A stretch of DNA of 30,495 nucleotides from an uncultured Eubacteriales bacterium (GCA_948823415.1 CAQKRU010000009.1:1-30495); one strand, 5' to 3'; positions 1-9,576 are shown, counted from the stretch's first letter. Translations and numbers: made by a program. Notes: generated from the letters alone by a model not told the origin.

Positions 1-345
1 AAGCCGAATTTTTCTGTCTCTACAAAAAGCGCGTACGAGGCCTCAGATAGATGTGCAGCAATGCCAAGATTCCAGACAGCATCCCGCTTGACATCTGCAA
101 TAAAGGCCGAGGACTTGCGCGGCATAGCTAAAAATCTTTATAACCGATTTGAAAGTGTGCTGAATATTGAGGAAGTTTCAAAAATAAAAGGGATGTTAAA
201 AAAGAACGGGGCGCTAAATTCGTGCATGACGGGGACTGGATCGGCGGTTTATGGCATTTTTGACGATGAAGAAAAAGCCCAAATTTGCAAAAAGGTTTTG
301 AATGCCGCTTATGACCAAGTTTTTCTGGTTACACCGGTAAATTAA
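1..345 (+). CDS. ispE: 4-diphosphocytidyl-2-C-methyl-D-erythritol kinase, C-terminal part
   Basis: Open from the first base of the window; the 5' part lies outside, and about 114 residues are visible. IspE is the GHMP-family kinase that phosphorylates CDP-methylerythritol in the non-mevalonate isoprenoid pathway in the cytoplasm. The visible part starts with KPNFSVSTKSAY, matching the family's conserved segment (K-P-x-x-x-V-S-T), and near the end has LNSCMTGTGSAVYGIFDD, the glycine-rich GHMP motif 3 (G-A-L-x-S-x-M-T-G-T-G-S) with its usual GIF following. An internal ATG at 61 is not the real start because the family sequence continues upstream of it in frame. It ends with TAA. No clear terminator follows. 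The recognition is by motif and is good. Confidence 0.88.
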   Translation, partial: KPNFSVSTKSAYEASDRCAAMPRFQTASRLTSAIKAEDLRGIAKNLYNRFESVLNIEEVSKIKGMLKKNGALNSCMTGTGSAVYGIFDDEEKAQICKKVLNAAYDQVFLVTPVN

Positions 346-547
346 TCGCGACAAAATTAAAATTTTAGTAATTTTAAGAGTCCTTAGCTTTGCGCTGGGG
401 ACATTTTTTTGCAAAAACCAGAGGTGAAAATAATTCACAGCAACGCGTAAAAGCTTTAATAATAATATATATTGAATACAATAAAGTGAATTTTTAACAA
501 ATTTTTGTGTGCTTTGTAAAGCTGACTACACCGAGAGGAGTTGCTGG

Positions 548-1654
548 ATGAAGAAGTTTTTTTGCTTGATTTTGATAGTGGCGCTTGCGATTCCTTTGTG
601 TGCGGGTAATTTCACGACTTGTTCTGAGAGCAGGCCGACTAAACTGCGGATAGGCTATGTAGAGAGCGAGCCTTTTGACAATTTTTCGCGGCAGCTTTCG
701 GGAATATTTGCGGGCTTTCAGAAGTTGGGATTGGTTGAGAGCAGCTATAAAGTGGACTTGAAGGAGGCCGACACTTCTAAGATTTGGCGCGATATCTGCA
801 GCAATTACCGCTCGGACAAAATTGAACTTGTGCGGGACATGTACTTTAACATGAAGAATATGCCCGAGGGCGAGTACGCCGCCATGGTGAACAGGGACGA
901 CGTTGACCTTGTGATTGTGATGGGCACGGTGGCGGGTAAATATTTTTTGGAGCACGAGAAGAAAAATAAATTTATGGTGCTGGCCTGTGCAGATCCGATT
1001 TCTGCGGGGATTGTGAAGAGTGAAACTGAGAGATATAGCGATAACTCCTTTGCGCACGTTGACCGGACTCGCTACGAACGCCAGATAATCGCGAGCCATC
1101 AGATTTTTAATTTCAAGAAAATAGGCGTGGTGTATCAGGACACACCCGAGGCCTTCTCTTATTCGGCAATAGACAAGCTTCGAAAGCTCTCGAGCAGCCT
1201 GGGCTTTGAGGTTGTAGAAAAGCATGTGATAGAAGCCCAAAATGACGCCGATTACGAGAGGTACTATAAAAATTTGAAGCAAGCCTACCGGGAGCTTTCT
1301 AACGAGGGGATCGACAGCCTGTATATAACCACGGCGACGATTGAGAACGAAAGGCTGAAAGAGCTGCTAAAATCGGACATCTATGCGCATAACATATTCA
1401 CAATAGCGCAGACGAGCGAGCAGCAAGTGGAGTATGGCGCGCTGATCGGCTTTGTGATAAACGATGGCATGGAGCAGGGCTATTTTGCGGCGAGCCAGAT
1501 AAAATCTTACTTGGAGGGCACGCCGTTTGATCAGCTGGAGCAAGTTAACGACGATACCCCAAAAATCGCGCTAAATTACGAGGTCGCGAAACTTATAAAT
1601 TTGAAAATCCCACTATCAACGCTGCTGATCATAGATTCAATATACGTGAGCTAA
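548..1654 (+). CDS. ABC transporter substrate-binding protein (TrpX/ABC_sub_bind-like)
   Basis: A 368-residue exported protein. The start is ATG 548, nine bases after a GAGAGGAG ribosome binding site; an in-frame GTG at 509 lies before that site and is unlikely. The N-terminus MKKFFCLILIVALAIPLCAG is a signal peptide, without a convincing lipobox. The mature part begins with LRIGYVESEPF, has DLVIVMGTVAGKYF then VLACADPISAGIV, and ends with a segment of the type IALNYEVAKLINLKIP. These match the two-lobed ABC_sub_bind family (TrpX-like), whose members bind small ligands such as amino acids. No ABC permease or ATPase is nearby. Instead it stops 39 bases before a membrane protein with an MFS domain, so both are probably co-transcribed. 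Ligand unknown. Confidence 0.75.
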   Translation: MKKFFCLILIVALAIPLCAGNFTTCSESRPTKLRIGYVESEPFDNFSRQLSGIFAGFQKLGLVESSYKVDLKEADTSKIWRDICSNYRSDKIELVRDMYFNMKNMPEGEYAAMVNRDDVDLVIVMGTVAGKYFLEHEKKNKFMVLACADPISAGIVKSETERYSDNSFAHVDRTRYERQIIASHQIFNFKKIGVVYQDTPEAFSYSAIDKLRKLSSSLGFEVVEKHVIEAQNDADYERYYKNLKQAYRELSNEGIDSLYITTATIENERLKELLKSDIYAHNIFTIAQTSEQQVEYGALIGFVINDGMEQGYFAASQIKSYLEGTPFDQLEQVNDDTPKIALNYEVAKLINLKIPLSTLLIIDSIYVS

Positions 1655-1693
1655 GTGCGCGCGCCAAAAAAGTTAACAGGAGACAATGTTAGT

Positions 1694-3961
1694 ATGAAGA
1701 AAAAGCTGTCGTATTCCCGATTCTTGGTGATATTTATCTTGGTCTCGATTCCGCTGGTGTTTTTGTCTTCGCTTTTAAACGTCATGTCGTACAGCAACAT
1801 GATAACCGAAGTCTACACAAATGCGAATCTGACGAGCACGAGCGGCGCCATACAGAGGATAAATTATTCTATGAGCTTTGGCAAGACGATAGAGAAATTC
1901 TATGGTCTGGAGGACCTTTTGACTGAGACGCTCAATATCTCGGAGGATATCCTGAATGTGAGCGTGATAAACTCTAAAAATGAGATAATCTCGCAAGCCG
2001 GCGCAACTGATGTTGAAATTCCCGAGAACATCGCATCGGTGGAGTATATCAGCAACCGGTCGGGGATTTTTTGCTCAGCGTTAATTGATAGCGAACATAG
2101 AATCGTTTTACGTCTGTCGCAAAACTACGTGAATAAACTGACGCTCGACTACGTTAAATCGATCTTGCTGGTCAGCGCGGTCGTGCTGCTGGCGGTTATG
2201 CTGATATCTTTTGCCATATATCGTGCTATCTCAAAAAACAGCGTAACGGGCGGAATTTCCACCCAATCCTTCAAAACGCTTTTAATGACGTCGCTGGTGC
2301 TCTCGCAGATTGCGCTGGGCGGCTATGTGCTCTCCAACTATACCAACGAGTACCAGGACTCCTTAAACAAAATGGCCTACATTGTGTCCAACGTCATCGA
2401 CAGAGACATCGAATCCGTGGTAAAGCAAGGCATTCCGTTTGAAGAAATAACCGGCCTGGAGGAGTACCTGCAAAATATCTATGGTGGCATAGATGAGATT
2501 GTCAAAATCTTTGTGAGTGACTTGCAGCAGGGAAGGAGCACGACCCAGAATAGTTTTATCTCAAATAAAATCCAGGTTCTAGACCAAAACTACTATATAA
2601 ACGTCGAGTACAAGGTGAACCAAGAGCTCGTCAACAAAAACATAGTCAACCTGCTGATTGAAGCGCTGATCTTAATTTTGGTGACGATCCTGATATCAAT
2701 CGAAATAAGTTTGTTCATAAACCGGCCGCAAAATGAGCGTGAGCAAGAAAAAATCGAGGCTCAAAAAGACCTCAACCCAAGCGGACTACGAATTTTCTTT
2801 TTTGTGCTGTTTTTGGCTCTGGGGCTAGACTCAAGCTTTGTGTCCATTGTGTCGTACCAGCTGTTTAGCAAACTCTCGGCAGCATCGAACTTTTTGGTGA
2901 GCTTACCAACCACAACAGGCGCCGTTGCAACGATATTTGGACTGCTGATTTGCCTGTTTGTCGTGAACAAAATTGGGATGCAAAAAATGATAATCGCCGG
3001 AACAGCGCTAGCCGCAGCAGGATCGGTAGCTTGCGGATTTTGCGACGATTTATTTAAATTTTCGCTGGCAAGGGGAGTCCTGGGTCTTGGCATGGCGGCG
3101 CTGATTTCGTCTACAAAATTGTGTGCGATATTCGAAAAAGACGCAGCGCTAAGGGTAAAGCTCTTGGCAACAGTGGCCGCGGGCCGAATAGCCGGCTACA
3201 GCTGCGGAGTTGTGATAGGCGGTCTAATCTCCGAAAGGTCGTCATACTCCTTCGTGTTCATCCTAGAGGCCGTGCTAATAGCCGCCAGCGTGCTGCTCAT
3301 TGGAATTACCAACCTAAAGCAGAGCAACAAAACCGGCGACAAATTTTCGTTCTACAACCTGATAAACATATTCAAAGCGCCAAAAGTCATCGTGTACATG
3401 CTCCTGATAATCGTGCCGGTGTACATGGCAAGCGTCTTTATATCGTATTGCGTGCCACTTTACGGCAACGAGATAACCCTCTCGCAGTCGATTATATCTG
3501 GGCTCATGATGATAAACTTTATGTTAAGCGCCTATACTTCGAGCGTGAGCAGCAAACTGATGATCAAATGGCTCGGCGTGCAGAGATCCACATTTTTATA
3601 CGTGGCGTTTATAATCCTGTCAATCGGGCTGTTCTCCGTGTACAACACGCTTGTAACCGTTATAGTATCAGTAATTTTGTTGGGAATCGCCGACGGATTC
3701 GGCCTGAACGTGATTTTGGAAGAAATATATAGAATAAAACCGGACATCGACAAAGTAACCGCGACGTTTTTGTTTTTGCTAGCGTCAAAAATAGGCGAAG
3801 CGGTCGCACCGATGTTGGTCTCGGCAAACATAGGCAGCGGTATATCAAAAGCCTCAACGGGTTTAATATATGTGCTAGCCGGCGGAATGGCATTGTACTT
3901 GCTATTTTTGCTGTTTAGCCGTAATGTGCATATTAAGCCAATGAAAGAAATCAAAGCTTAG
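1694..3961 (+). CDS. MFS-type membrane protein with two N-terminal extracytoplasmic sensor-like segments
   Basis: A 755-residue membrane protein. ATG 1694 is chosen because ACAGGAGA lies about 12 bases upstream; an in-frame GTG at 1655 has no such site. Layout by approximate residue: membrane helix 8-30; extracytoplasmic segment 31-153; helix 154-178; helix 194-215; second extracytoplasmic segment 216-313 (GIDEIVKIFVSD region); helix 314-342; a charged cytoplasmic linker rich in E, K and Q; then from about 363 a run of hydrophobic helices typical of a 12-helix major facilitator transporter, with RGVLGLGMAAL and GRIAGYSCGVVIGG resembling the helix 4 and 5 motifs. Ordinary MFS proteins have about 400 residues, so the 360-residue front part is an unusual fusion. 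It follows a substrate-binding protein gene. The first half recalls the input region of a receptor; substrate and role are unknown. Confidence 0.7.
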   Translation: MKKKLSYSRFLVIFILVSIPLVFLSSLLNVMSYSNMITEVYTNANLTSTSGAIQRINYSMSFGKTIEKFYGLEDLLTETLNISEDILNVSVINSKNEIISQAGATDVEIPENIASVEYISNRSGIFCSALIDSEHRIVLRLSQNYVNKLTLDYVKSILLVSAVVLLAVMLISFAIYRAISKNSVTGGISTQSFKTLLMTSLVLSQIALGGYVLSNYTNEYQDSLNKMAYIVSNVIDRDIESVVKQGIPFEEITGLEEYLQNIYGGIDEIVKIFVSDLQQGRSTTQNSFISNKIQVLDQNYYINVEYKVNQELVNKNIVNLLIEALILILVTILISIEISLFINRPQNEREQEKIEAQKDLNPSGLRIFFFVLFLALGLDSSFVSIVSYQLFSKLSAASNFLVSLPTTTGAVATIFGLLICLFVVNKIGMQKMIIAGTALAAAGSVACGFCDDLFKFSLARGVLGLGMAALISSTKLCAIFEKDAALRVKLLATVAAGRIAGYSCGVVIGGLISERSSYSFVFILEAVLIAASVLLIGITNLKQSNKTGDKFSFYNLINIFKAPKVIVYMLLIIVPVYMASVFISYCVPLYGNEITLSQSIISGLMMINFMLSAYTSSVSSKLMIKWLGVQRSTFLYVAFIILSIGLFSVYNTLVTVIVSVILLGIADGFGLNVILEEIYRIKPDIDKVTATFLFLLASKIGEAVAPMLVSANIGSGISKASTGLIYVLAGGMALYLLFLLFSRNVHIKPMKEIKA

Positions 3962-4213
3962 TTTTGTACGACAAATTAGAAAAAATGTTGCAATGAACCC
4001 AGATAAATTGCGACAGTTGTTTAAATTAAATAAAAAAATAAGTTGTTTAAATATATTATGAACAATATATTGGTTTATTCGCTAAATTAATATATTTTTT
4101 TGTTTTTGTTGTTTTTAGTTATATAAATGGGAGAAATTTTCAGATAAAATTGATTATTAGCGGTAAATGTAGTATAATTAAACCATAGAAAATTAAAGGA
4201 ATGATGTGTTTTT
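3962..4213. other. AT-rich intergenic region with promoter at its end
   Basis: No convincing gene. A 22-codon reading frame starts at the ATG near 3993 but has no good ribosome binding site. AATATATT occurs twice around 4050-4075. The useful content is the promoter at 4150-4178. Confidence 0.5.
4150..4178 (+). promoter_or_regulatory. Sigma-A-type promoter of the 670-residue secreted protein
   Basis: TTGATT (4150-4155), a 17-base spacer, and TATAAT (4173-4178), 35 bases before the ATG at 4214. The match to consensus is close and the spacing ideal. Confidence 0.75.
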
Positions 4214-6226
4214 ATGAGGAGATTTGTTGCGTTAAGCTTGTCTTTTTTTATTTTGGTAAATTGTTTTGATATAAAAAGTTCTGCATTGAATATAAAAACT
4301 ACAATGTCGTCAGATAGTGATGATATTGTAAGTGCAAACTATATAAACCCAACACAACAATATATGCCTTATTTTGATGCTTCTATGTCATCGTTTTGTA
4401 TAGGGCTTCTTGAATTTAAGCTTAAAAATCCTCAAAAATTTATGCCAAATGTTAAGGCTAATATTAAAGTGTCCCCGCCTCCATCCGTTTCGTGGATTGC
4501 GTGGAACAAATTTAAAAACGCGATATGGCCTATTAGCCATACATTTGCAACTTCATTATTTGCCCTGTTAGGTGCGGCCGGTGGTGCAGCTCTTGGTTCC
4601 TGGAAATATAATGTGGATATAGTAAAAGGGTCCCCAAAGTTAGTTGCGCTTAGTGGTGGAGGAATTTTTTTGGGTCTTGGTATTAGATTTTTAATATCTG
4701 ATAGTGGCTGCAGTGCAAATGATTTTAAAATGACTATCAATAGAATACCTTTTAAATATAGCTTAGTTCCTATTTCTGAACAAGAAGCAAAAACGTTACA
4801 GGCAAATAAGGTAAGAGCTGGAGAAAAAAAGGAAAATCAAAAAGAAAGTGAAAAACGTTATGAAGAAATTCAAGATGTTAATGGACTTACTTTAGGAGAG
4901 GCTATATCCAACAGAGTTTTGATGAAAGGGTATAATATTTTAAAAAATCCAGATGTTGATCCGGGAGACCCATTTGGTTTAATGAGAAATGCAAAATTCC
5001 TTAAATTGGATGAGTATAAATATCCGAGAAATTTTGAAAATTATTTTTCTGATAAAGAATCTAAGGCAATTAATACACAAAATGCGATGAAAAAAAGCCA
5101 GTTTTGCAAAAATCACTCTGACGACCAAGAAGGAATTAATGTTTCAAATTATTCTAGCAAAATTTTAGGAACTCTTTCTAGAAATAATCCGGTTCAATAT
5201 GTGGCCATTATGGTAAACAATTCTGTAGAGGCGGCTAAATTGAGAAAATTGTTAGAGCGTTCATATTCATCAACATCGCAGTTATCTTATAGATTAAACA
5301 TCAGTTTTTCGACAGAAATTACTTCTAGTTTGCCAGACGGCAGCACAGCCGACGAAGATACAGAAAGAAAAGCCGAAATTGCCTTAGGTACAGGCCCTTC
5401 CAGGCCCGCACGTATTGTTAGCTTTTTTGTCCCGCACGGTGTTGCTGGGTACGCTTCCAGTCTTATTGACTTCATTTGGAAGCCAATTTATAGTGGTGGA
5501 GCATGGGCATGTGACAAAATTAAAAGCAAATTTTTGATTGAGAAAGATCCTGTATGGGTTATTCCTCAAGAAGATAATCCTCCATGGGTTGTACCGGAGG
5601 TTGAGCCTGGTGTTGATCCTCCGTGGACTATCCCACCTGAAGCTGATCCTTGGTACAAACGAGCTTGGAACAAGGTCAAAAGTTGGTTTAGCTTTGAGAT
5701 TGATCCGAAGGATATAAACTTGGCTGGAACGCTGCCTTCTTCTTTAGATAACCTGGCGAACATGCCGCCTCAAGTTCAACAGAATCAGAATAATCAGCAA
5801 CAACCTCAGAATCCTTATAATAGTGGCCCTAATTACTATGATCCTTCGGCGGCAAACGGCCAAGCGCAACAGCAGGGAAATCAGCCACCGAATCAAGGCG
5901 TACAACAACAGCAAAATGTACAGAGACGAGATGCGCAGACTCAAGTGAGAACTACTGTTGATCAAGCAGTGGATGCGACTGAAAATGACAGATTTAAAGG
6001 AATTGGTCGAACAATAAAGGAAACTAATAATGCTAGCGATAGGCCTGCGGCTAATAATAATAGTAAAGCAGATACTTCTAGCGCCGATAAAAATGATGAC
6101 GACTGGCCGGAGGCAGAGCCTGTGAAGAAAATAGACCTTAATGCGATTCCACAAGGAAAAAATAGGGACGGAAATTTTTCACAACATAAAGATTCTAATA
6201 TGTTTAGCAGCGAAGATGAAGAATAA
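4214..6226 (+). CDS. Large secreted protein with PW-rich repeats and Q/N-rich tail, unknown function
   Basis: 670 residues, not recognised. ATG 4214 follows AAAGGAATGATG at a workable distance. Residues 1-25 (RRFVALSLSFFILVNCFD) form a signal peptide. Two glycine-rich hydrophobic stretches follow, at about 107-130 (FALLGAAGGAALGSW) and 143-161 (ALSGGGIFLGLGIRFLI), so the protein may be membrane-inserted. A charged lysine- and glutamate-rich part follows. About 445-490 holds spaced repeats of the type D-P-V/P-W-x-I/V-P. About 515-570 is very rich in Q, N and P, and the last 60 residues are acidic and disordered-looking. It has its own promoter and a strong terminator, so it is a single-gene unit. 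The repeats and tail suggest a cell-surface or effector-like protein, but no function can be assigned. Confidence 0.75.
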   Translation: MRRFVALSLSFFILVNCFDIKSSALNIKTTMSSDSDDIVSANYINPTQQYMPYFDASMSSFCIGLLEFKLKNPQKFMPNVKANIKVSPPPSVSWIAWNKFKNAIWPISHTFATSLFALLGAAGGAALGSWKYNVDIVKGSPKLVALSGGGIFLGLGIRFLISDSGCSANDFKMTINRIPFKYSLVPISEQEAKTLQANKVRAGEKKENQKESEKRYEEIQDVNGLTLGEAISNRVLMKGYNILKNPDVDPGDPFGLMRNAKFLKLDEYKYPRNFENYFSDKESKAINTQNAMKKSQFCKNHSDDQEGINVSNYSSKILGTLSRNNPVQYVAIMVNNSVEAAKLRKLLERSYSSTSQLSYRLNISFSTEITSSLPDGSTADEDTERKAEIALGTGPSRPARIVSFFVPHGVAGYASSLIDFIWKPIYSGGAWACDKIKSKFLIEKDPVWVIPQEDNPPWVVPEVEPGVDPPWTIPPEADPWYKRAWNKVKSWFSFEIDPKDINLAGTLPSSLDNLANMPPQVQQNQNNQQQPQNPYNSGPNYYDPSAANGQAQQQGNQPPNQGVQQQQNVQRRDAQTQVRTTVDQAVDATENDRFKGIGRTIKETNNASDRPAANNNSKADTSSADKNDDDWPEAEPVKKIDLNAIPQGKNRDGNFSQHKDSNMFSSEDEE

Positions 6227-6251
6227 CGATTAATTGAAAACAAAAAGAAAG

Positions 6252-6297
6252 ACTGCTCGAGATGTGTTTAACCGCACATCATCGGGCAGTTTTTTTG
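6252..6297 (+). terminator. Rho-independent terminator
   Basis: Arms 6252-6266 and 6275-6290 (core ACTGC..GATGTG against CACATC..GCAGT, one bulged A), followed by seven T. Ends the transcript of the secreted protein gene. Confidence 0.9.
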
Positions 6298-6372
6298 TTG
6301 TTGAGGTAGGGTCATATTATCCTTTTTTTATTCATAATATTTTTACAGAAAATAAAATTTTGGAGAAAGTTT

Positions 6373-7026
6373 ATGAACATAATAAGTTTAAAAAAGGGCC
6401 TGCGCAAGATTAAAAAAATAAACATCCGGACGTTTTTAATTAATAATAAACTGCTAATTTTTTTATCGATGTTTTTGCTGATCGGAATTTTTTTGGGAGC
6501 AATATTGCTAAAGTACGCAGATGGCGGCGTAATGCGATTAATAAACGTCTTATTTTTGAGCGACTTTAAAAAGCGATTTTCAAAAACACTGCTAGAAGTG
6601 TTCATAACCTCGATATCATCAACGTTCGTTTTTGTAATAATATCATTTTTTATAGGCCTGTCGATGTGGGGATTCATCTTAGCGCCGATAATTCCACTAA
6701 TAAGAGGCATCTGCATAGGCCTCACCGAGAGCTACCTGTATTCTGTTTACGGGCTAAAAGGAATCATCTTTCACACACTAGTCTTTTTACCAGGAATATT
6801 CATTTCGTCCGTAGCAGTGCTCCTGATGGCGCGCGAGTCGATGAAAATTTCTAACCATTTTTCGTCGATGATATTTTTGAAAGACAGATCAGAAGTCGTA
6901 CGTAACGGCATAAAACTATATATGATCCGAAGCGGTTGCATAGCGATCATAGTGCTCATCTCGTCAGCGGTTGACGTAGTATCCAGCTTTTTATTTTCAA
7001 AAATGACGCCTTTTTTTGGAGTTTAA
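6373..7026 (+). CDS. SpoIIM-family (DUF95) membrane protein
   Basis: 217 residues, ATG 6373 with TGGAGAAAG seven bases before. After a basic N-terminus come about five hydrophobic helices: 27-47, 76-98, 103-125, 134-154 and 190-210. The central part, IIPLIRGICIGLTESYLYS, then YGLKGIIFHTLVFLPG, parallels the conserved core of stage II sporulation protein M (a glycine-containing helix, then G-x-x-G then L-P). SpoIIM acts with SpoIID and SpoIIP in peptidoglycan remodelling during engulfment in endospore formers. Length agrees with that family (about 200-215). It stands alone here, after a terminator, so the sporulation role comes from the resemblance only; other DUF95 proteins have unrelated or unknown roles. 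Confidence 0.62.
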   Translation: MNIISLKKGLRKIKKINIRTFLINNKLLIFLSMFLLIGIFLGAILLKYADGGVMRLINVLFLSDFKKRFSKTLLEVFITSISSTFVFVIISFFIGLSMWGFILAPIIPLIRGICIGLTESYLYSVYGLKGIIFHTLVFLPGIFISSVAVLLMARESMKISNHFSSMIFLKDRSEVVRNGIKLYMIRSGCIAIIVLISSAVDVVSSFLFSKMTPFFGV

Positions 7027-7693
7027 AAAAATAAAATTTTTACTGTGAGTAAAATCAACTAAAAAACACCAAAAACAAACTGATCACAAAAAATTTCACA
7101 GAACCAGTTGAATGGAATAAATATTCCAAACTTAATTTGACTTTTTTTATGAATGAAGTGTAATAAGCAATTAATTTTTATTGATAATTTGGACAAGCAA
7201 AATAGAGGCCATTGAATAATTTAACAACAATATTTGCACAAAAAACGGTTGTAGAATTTTAATTAAAAATATGTTTATAAAATTTTAAAAAATATGATAA
7301 ATTTATTAAAAACCCCAAAAAAGTAAAGCAGTTTCTCTTTTAGAAATAATCCATTTGAATCTCAAAAAAACAGATTGTATATAAGAAAATCCAGGTTTGA
7401 TTAAGGTCCGAAGATTTTTAATTTATTTAAAAAGTATAATTAAAAACACAGTCAAAGAGAAAATATTTAATTTTAAATTTTTGTTCGTGATTTTTTATAT
7501 CGCATACTAAAATTTTATTATAAAGGTTAATTTTTCAATTTGATAGCACGACTATTAACGATATCAGAACGATTGATTATATATCTGTTTTATAAAATAG
7601 CTAGCCCTATAGTTTATTAAAAGAAATATTAATTATGAACTATGAAAAAATAAAAAATGAATTAAAAAATTCCAGTTAAATTATTTTAACTTT
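7027..7693. other. AT-rich gene-free region
   Basis: About 670 bases with stops in all frames and only a 14-codon frame near 7634. No promoter, repeat or RNA gene could be supported. Confidence 0.5.
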
Positions 7694-9163
7694 TTACTCA
7701 ACTATATTAATAGTCTTGCTCATTTTCTCCTTAGCAATTTCCCGATGTATTTTTGAAGCTTCAATATAGTCATTTGCATGTTTTTCTGTTTTCATATATT
7801 TATCAGAAATATATTTGCCGTATTTATCTAAATCTTCTATACTTTTAAATTCAATCTTAACGTTGTCATAGCTGTCCCTACTATTATTATTAAATTCAAG
7901 ATTATATTTTTCAGCATCCAGTCTTGGGACAAGTAAATAATTAATATCTTTTAAACAGTTAAATTTAATTACGTCAAATAGGCATTGAACTCTAATAAAT
8001 TTTGTATTTGGTTTATAGAACCTCAATAGGTCTATATTATTGCATCTCGTTCTTATTATTGTTTTTATTTTTCTACATATATCTCTTTCTCTTGGCGTAA
8101 AATCTAATATATCACATTTTTTTGAAATATCCATTTTTTTAATCGTTAAAATCTCTGTCATAATTTTTCCACATGTTTCAGCATCAAATTCTGCTCTGTG
8201 AGGTCCTTCATTTTTTATTCCAAATGCACTAGCAATCGTTTTCAATTTATAATTTGTCAAATTAAACATATCTCGAGAATAATGCAACGTGTCCACATAA
8301 TTAATATGACAACCCTCTGGGTTATTATTGTTAAATAGTACATGTAAAAATGAAATATCGAACTCCGCGTTGTGAGCGCAAAGAATCGTATCTCCATCCA
8401 TTGCATCACCTAAAAATTCAATTATTTTAGGGCAAACCTTATTTTCCATTGGCATGTCTTTAACAGTTTCATTATATATGCCGTTAATTTCAGAGGCATG
8501 CAAAGGGATTTTTATACCAGGATTTATTAGCTGATTATATCGTTCGGTGGGGATACCATCTTCGAACATTACCATTCCAACTTCAATAATTTTATTATCA
8601 AAACTACTCAATCCAGTTGTTTCCAAGTCTATAGCTATAAATTTTTTTGACATTTTAGAAACAATAGATTTATTTAAATACTTATTAAAAAATAGACTTT
8701 CTTTCCAATTTGACTTATCAACATTTTTTGCTTCATTATAGCTGTGCCCTATGTTTTCATTATTGCCATGTATAGTTAGGTCTGTATTTTTTTGTTCACT
8801 TTCGATATTGTCAAACGTGTTTCGGATTTCATCTTCTTGCGTAACTTTGTCATTAATTAATTTGTGCAAATCGGATTCTTCTGGCTTAGCTATATTATCA
8901 GAATCTTCTATATGTGAGCTTTTTATTAAACTTTCAAATTTAGCTTTTTCTAAAGCTTTATAATATGTCCGGTAACCAATGCTAGTTAAAATAAAAAATA
9001 AACCAAGCCCTATGAGTATAATTCCCAGGGGCAAGGTAATTGAACCTAATAAAATAAGTAAAACGCTAAAAAGGGCAAACAATATTGAAAATCCCTTTAG
9101 CTGTTTCGATGTATAATATGTATTGTTTATTTTTATTTTATCGTCTTTTATTTCATATCTCAT
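7694..9163 (-). CDS. Membrane-anchored DnaQ-like DEDDh 3'-5' exonuclease
   Basis: 489 residues; ATG 9163 preceded by AAAAGGAGA. Residues 24-62 form two closely spaced membrane helices. Residues 66-170 are polar linker. Residues 172-340 form a DEDDh exonuclease: motif I FIAIDLETTG (D179, E181), motif II AHNAEFD (D269), motif III PHRAEFDAETC (H322, D327). All five catalytic residues are present, so it should be active on DNA or RNA. Similar domains occur in DNA polymerase III epsilon and PolC and in many stand-alone enzymes. The last 140 residues, with a FTPRERDICRKIK segment, are unrecognised. It stands alone, with a -10-like TATAAT at 9196-9201 (minus strand). The membrane anchor on such a domain is uncommon. 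It is not obviously part of a defence operon. Confidence 0.85.
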   Translation of the reverse strand: MRYEIKDDKIKINNTYYTSKQLKGFSILFALFSVLLILLGSITLPLGIILIGLGLFFILTSIGYRTYYKALEKAKFESLIKSSHIEDSDNIAKPEESDLHKLINDKVTQEDEIRNTFDNIESEQKNTDLTIHGNNENIGHSYNEAKNVDKSNWKESLFFNKYLNKSIVSKMSKKFIAIDLETTGLSSFDNKIIEVGMVMFEDGIPTERYNQLINPGIKIPLHASEINGIYNETVKDMPMENKVCPKIIEFLGDAMDGDTILCAHNAEFDISFLHVLFNNNNPEGCHINYVDTLHYSRDMFNLTNYKLKTIASAFGIKNEGPHRAEFDAETCGKIMTEILTIKKMDISKKCDILDFTPRERDICRKIKTIIRTRCNNIDLLRFYKPNTKFIRVQCLFDVIKFNCLKDINYLLVPRLDAEKYNLEFNNNSRDSYDNVKIEFKSIEDLDKYGKYISDKYMKTEKHANDYIEASKIHREIAKEKMSKTINIVE

Positions 9164-9576
9164 AAATTAGACATCTCCTTTTCGCAAAATTGATAATTAT
9201 AGTATATCATATTTAAATTAATAGTGCAATATGTCCAATAAAATGATGTAATATATAATTTAATGTTAATTAAATCTATTTTTTGTTAGTTAAGCACGCG
9301 ATTTTTCTAAATTATTTATACCAGTCTAAAAAAATCACATCCAACTTCGATGTGATTTTTGTAATCTTTGCAAACAAATTTAAAGTATAACATCATAACT
9401 AAAAATATAATAACCACAATTTATGCATACGGACGCTATCTAATGATATTTCTAAATGAAAAGCATTAGTAAGGGATAAATATTAAAATACTCACAAAGA
9501 TTAAGCCTAAAAATTTTTCAGTTTAAAAGCCACATTTTGTTTTTTAATCTAAATTTTAGCTCATTTAAAATTATCA
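9164..9576. other. Intergenic region
   Basis: Upstream region of the exonuclease gene and downstream region of the small secreted protein gene. It contains one bidirectional terminator hairpin (listed separately) and a possible -10 at 9196-9201; no gene seen. Confidence 0.5.
9325..9361 (-). terminator. Rho-independent terminator, best on the minus strand
   Basis: Perfect 12-base inverted repeat (9330-9341 with 9349-9360, core TCACATC/GATGTGA) with a 7-base loop, flanked by A and T runs. Read on minus it ends the transcript of the small secreted protein gene about 220 bases upstream. Confidence 0.85.

Noticed and set aside
494..1282. Long open frame on the minus strand opposite the substrate-binding protein gene.
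   Set aside because: It is a shadow of the real gene, with no start signal and with basic, His-rich composition typical of antisense translation.
3993..4062. 22-codon reading frame MNPDKLRQLFKLNKK.
   Set aside because: No ribosome binding site and lies in an AT-rich spacer; chance length.
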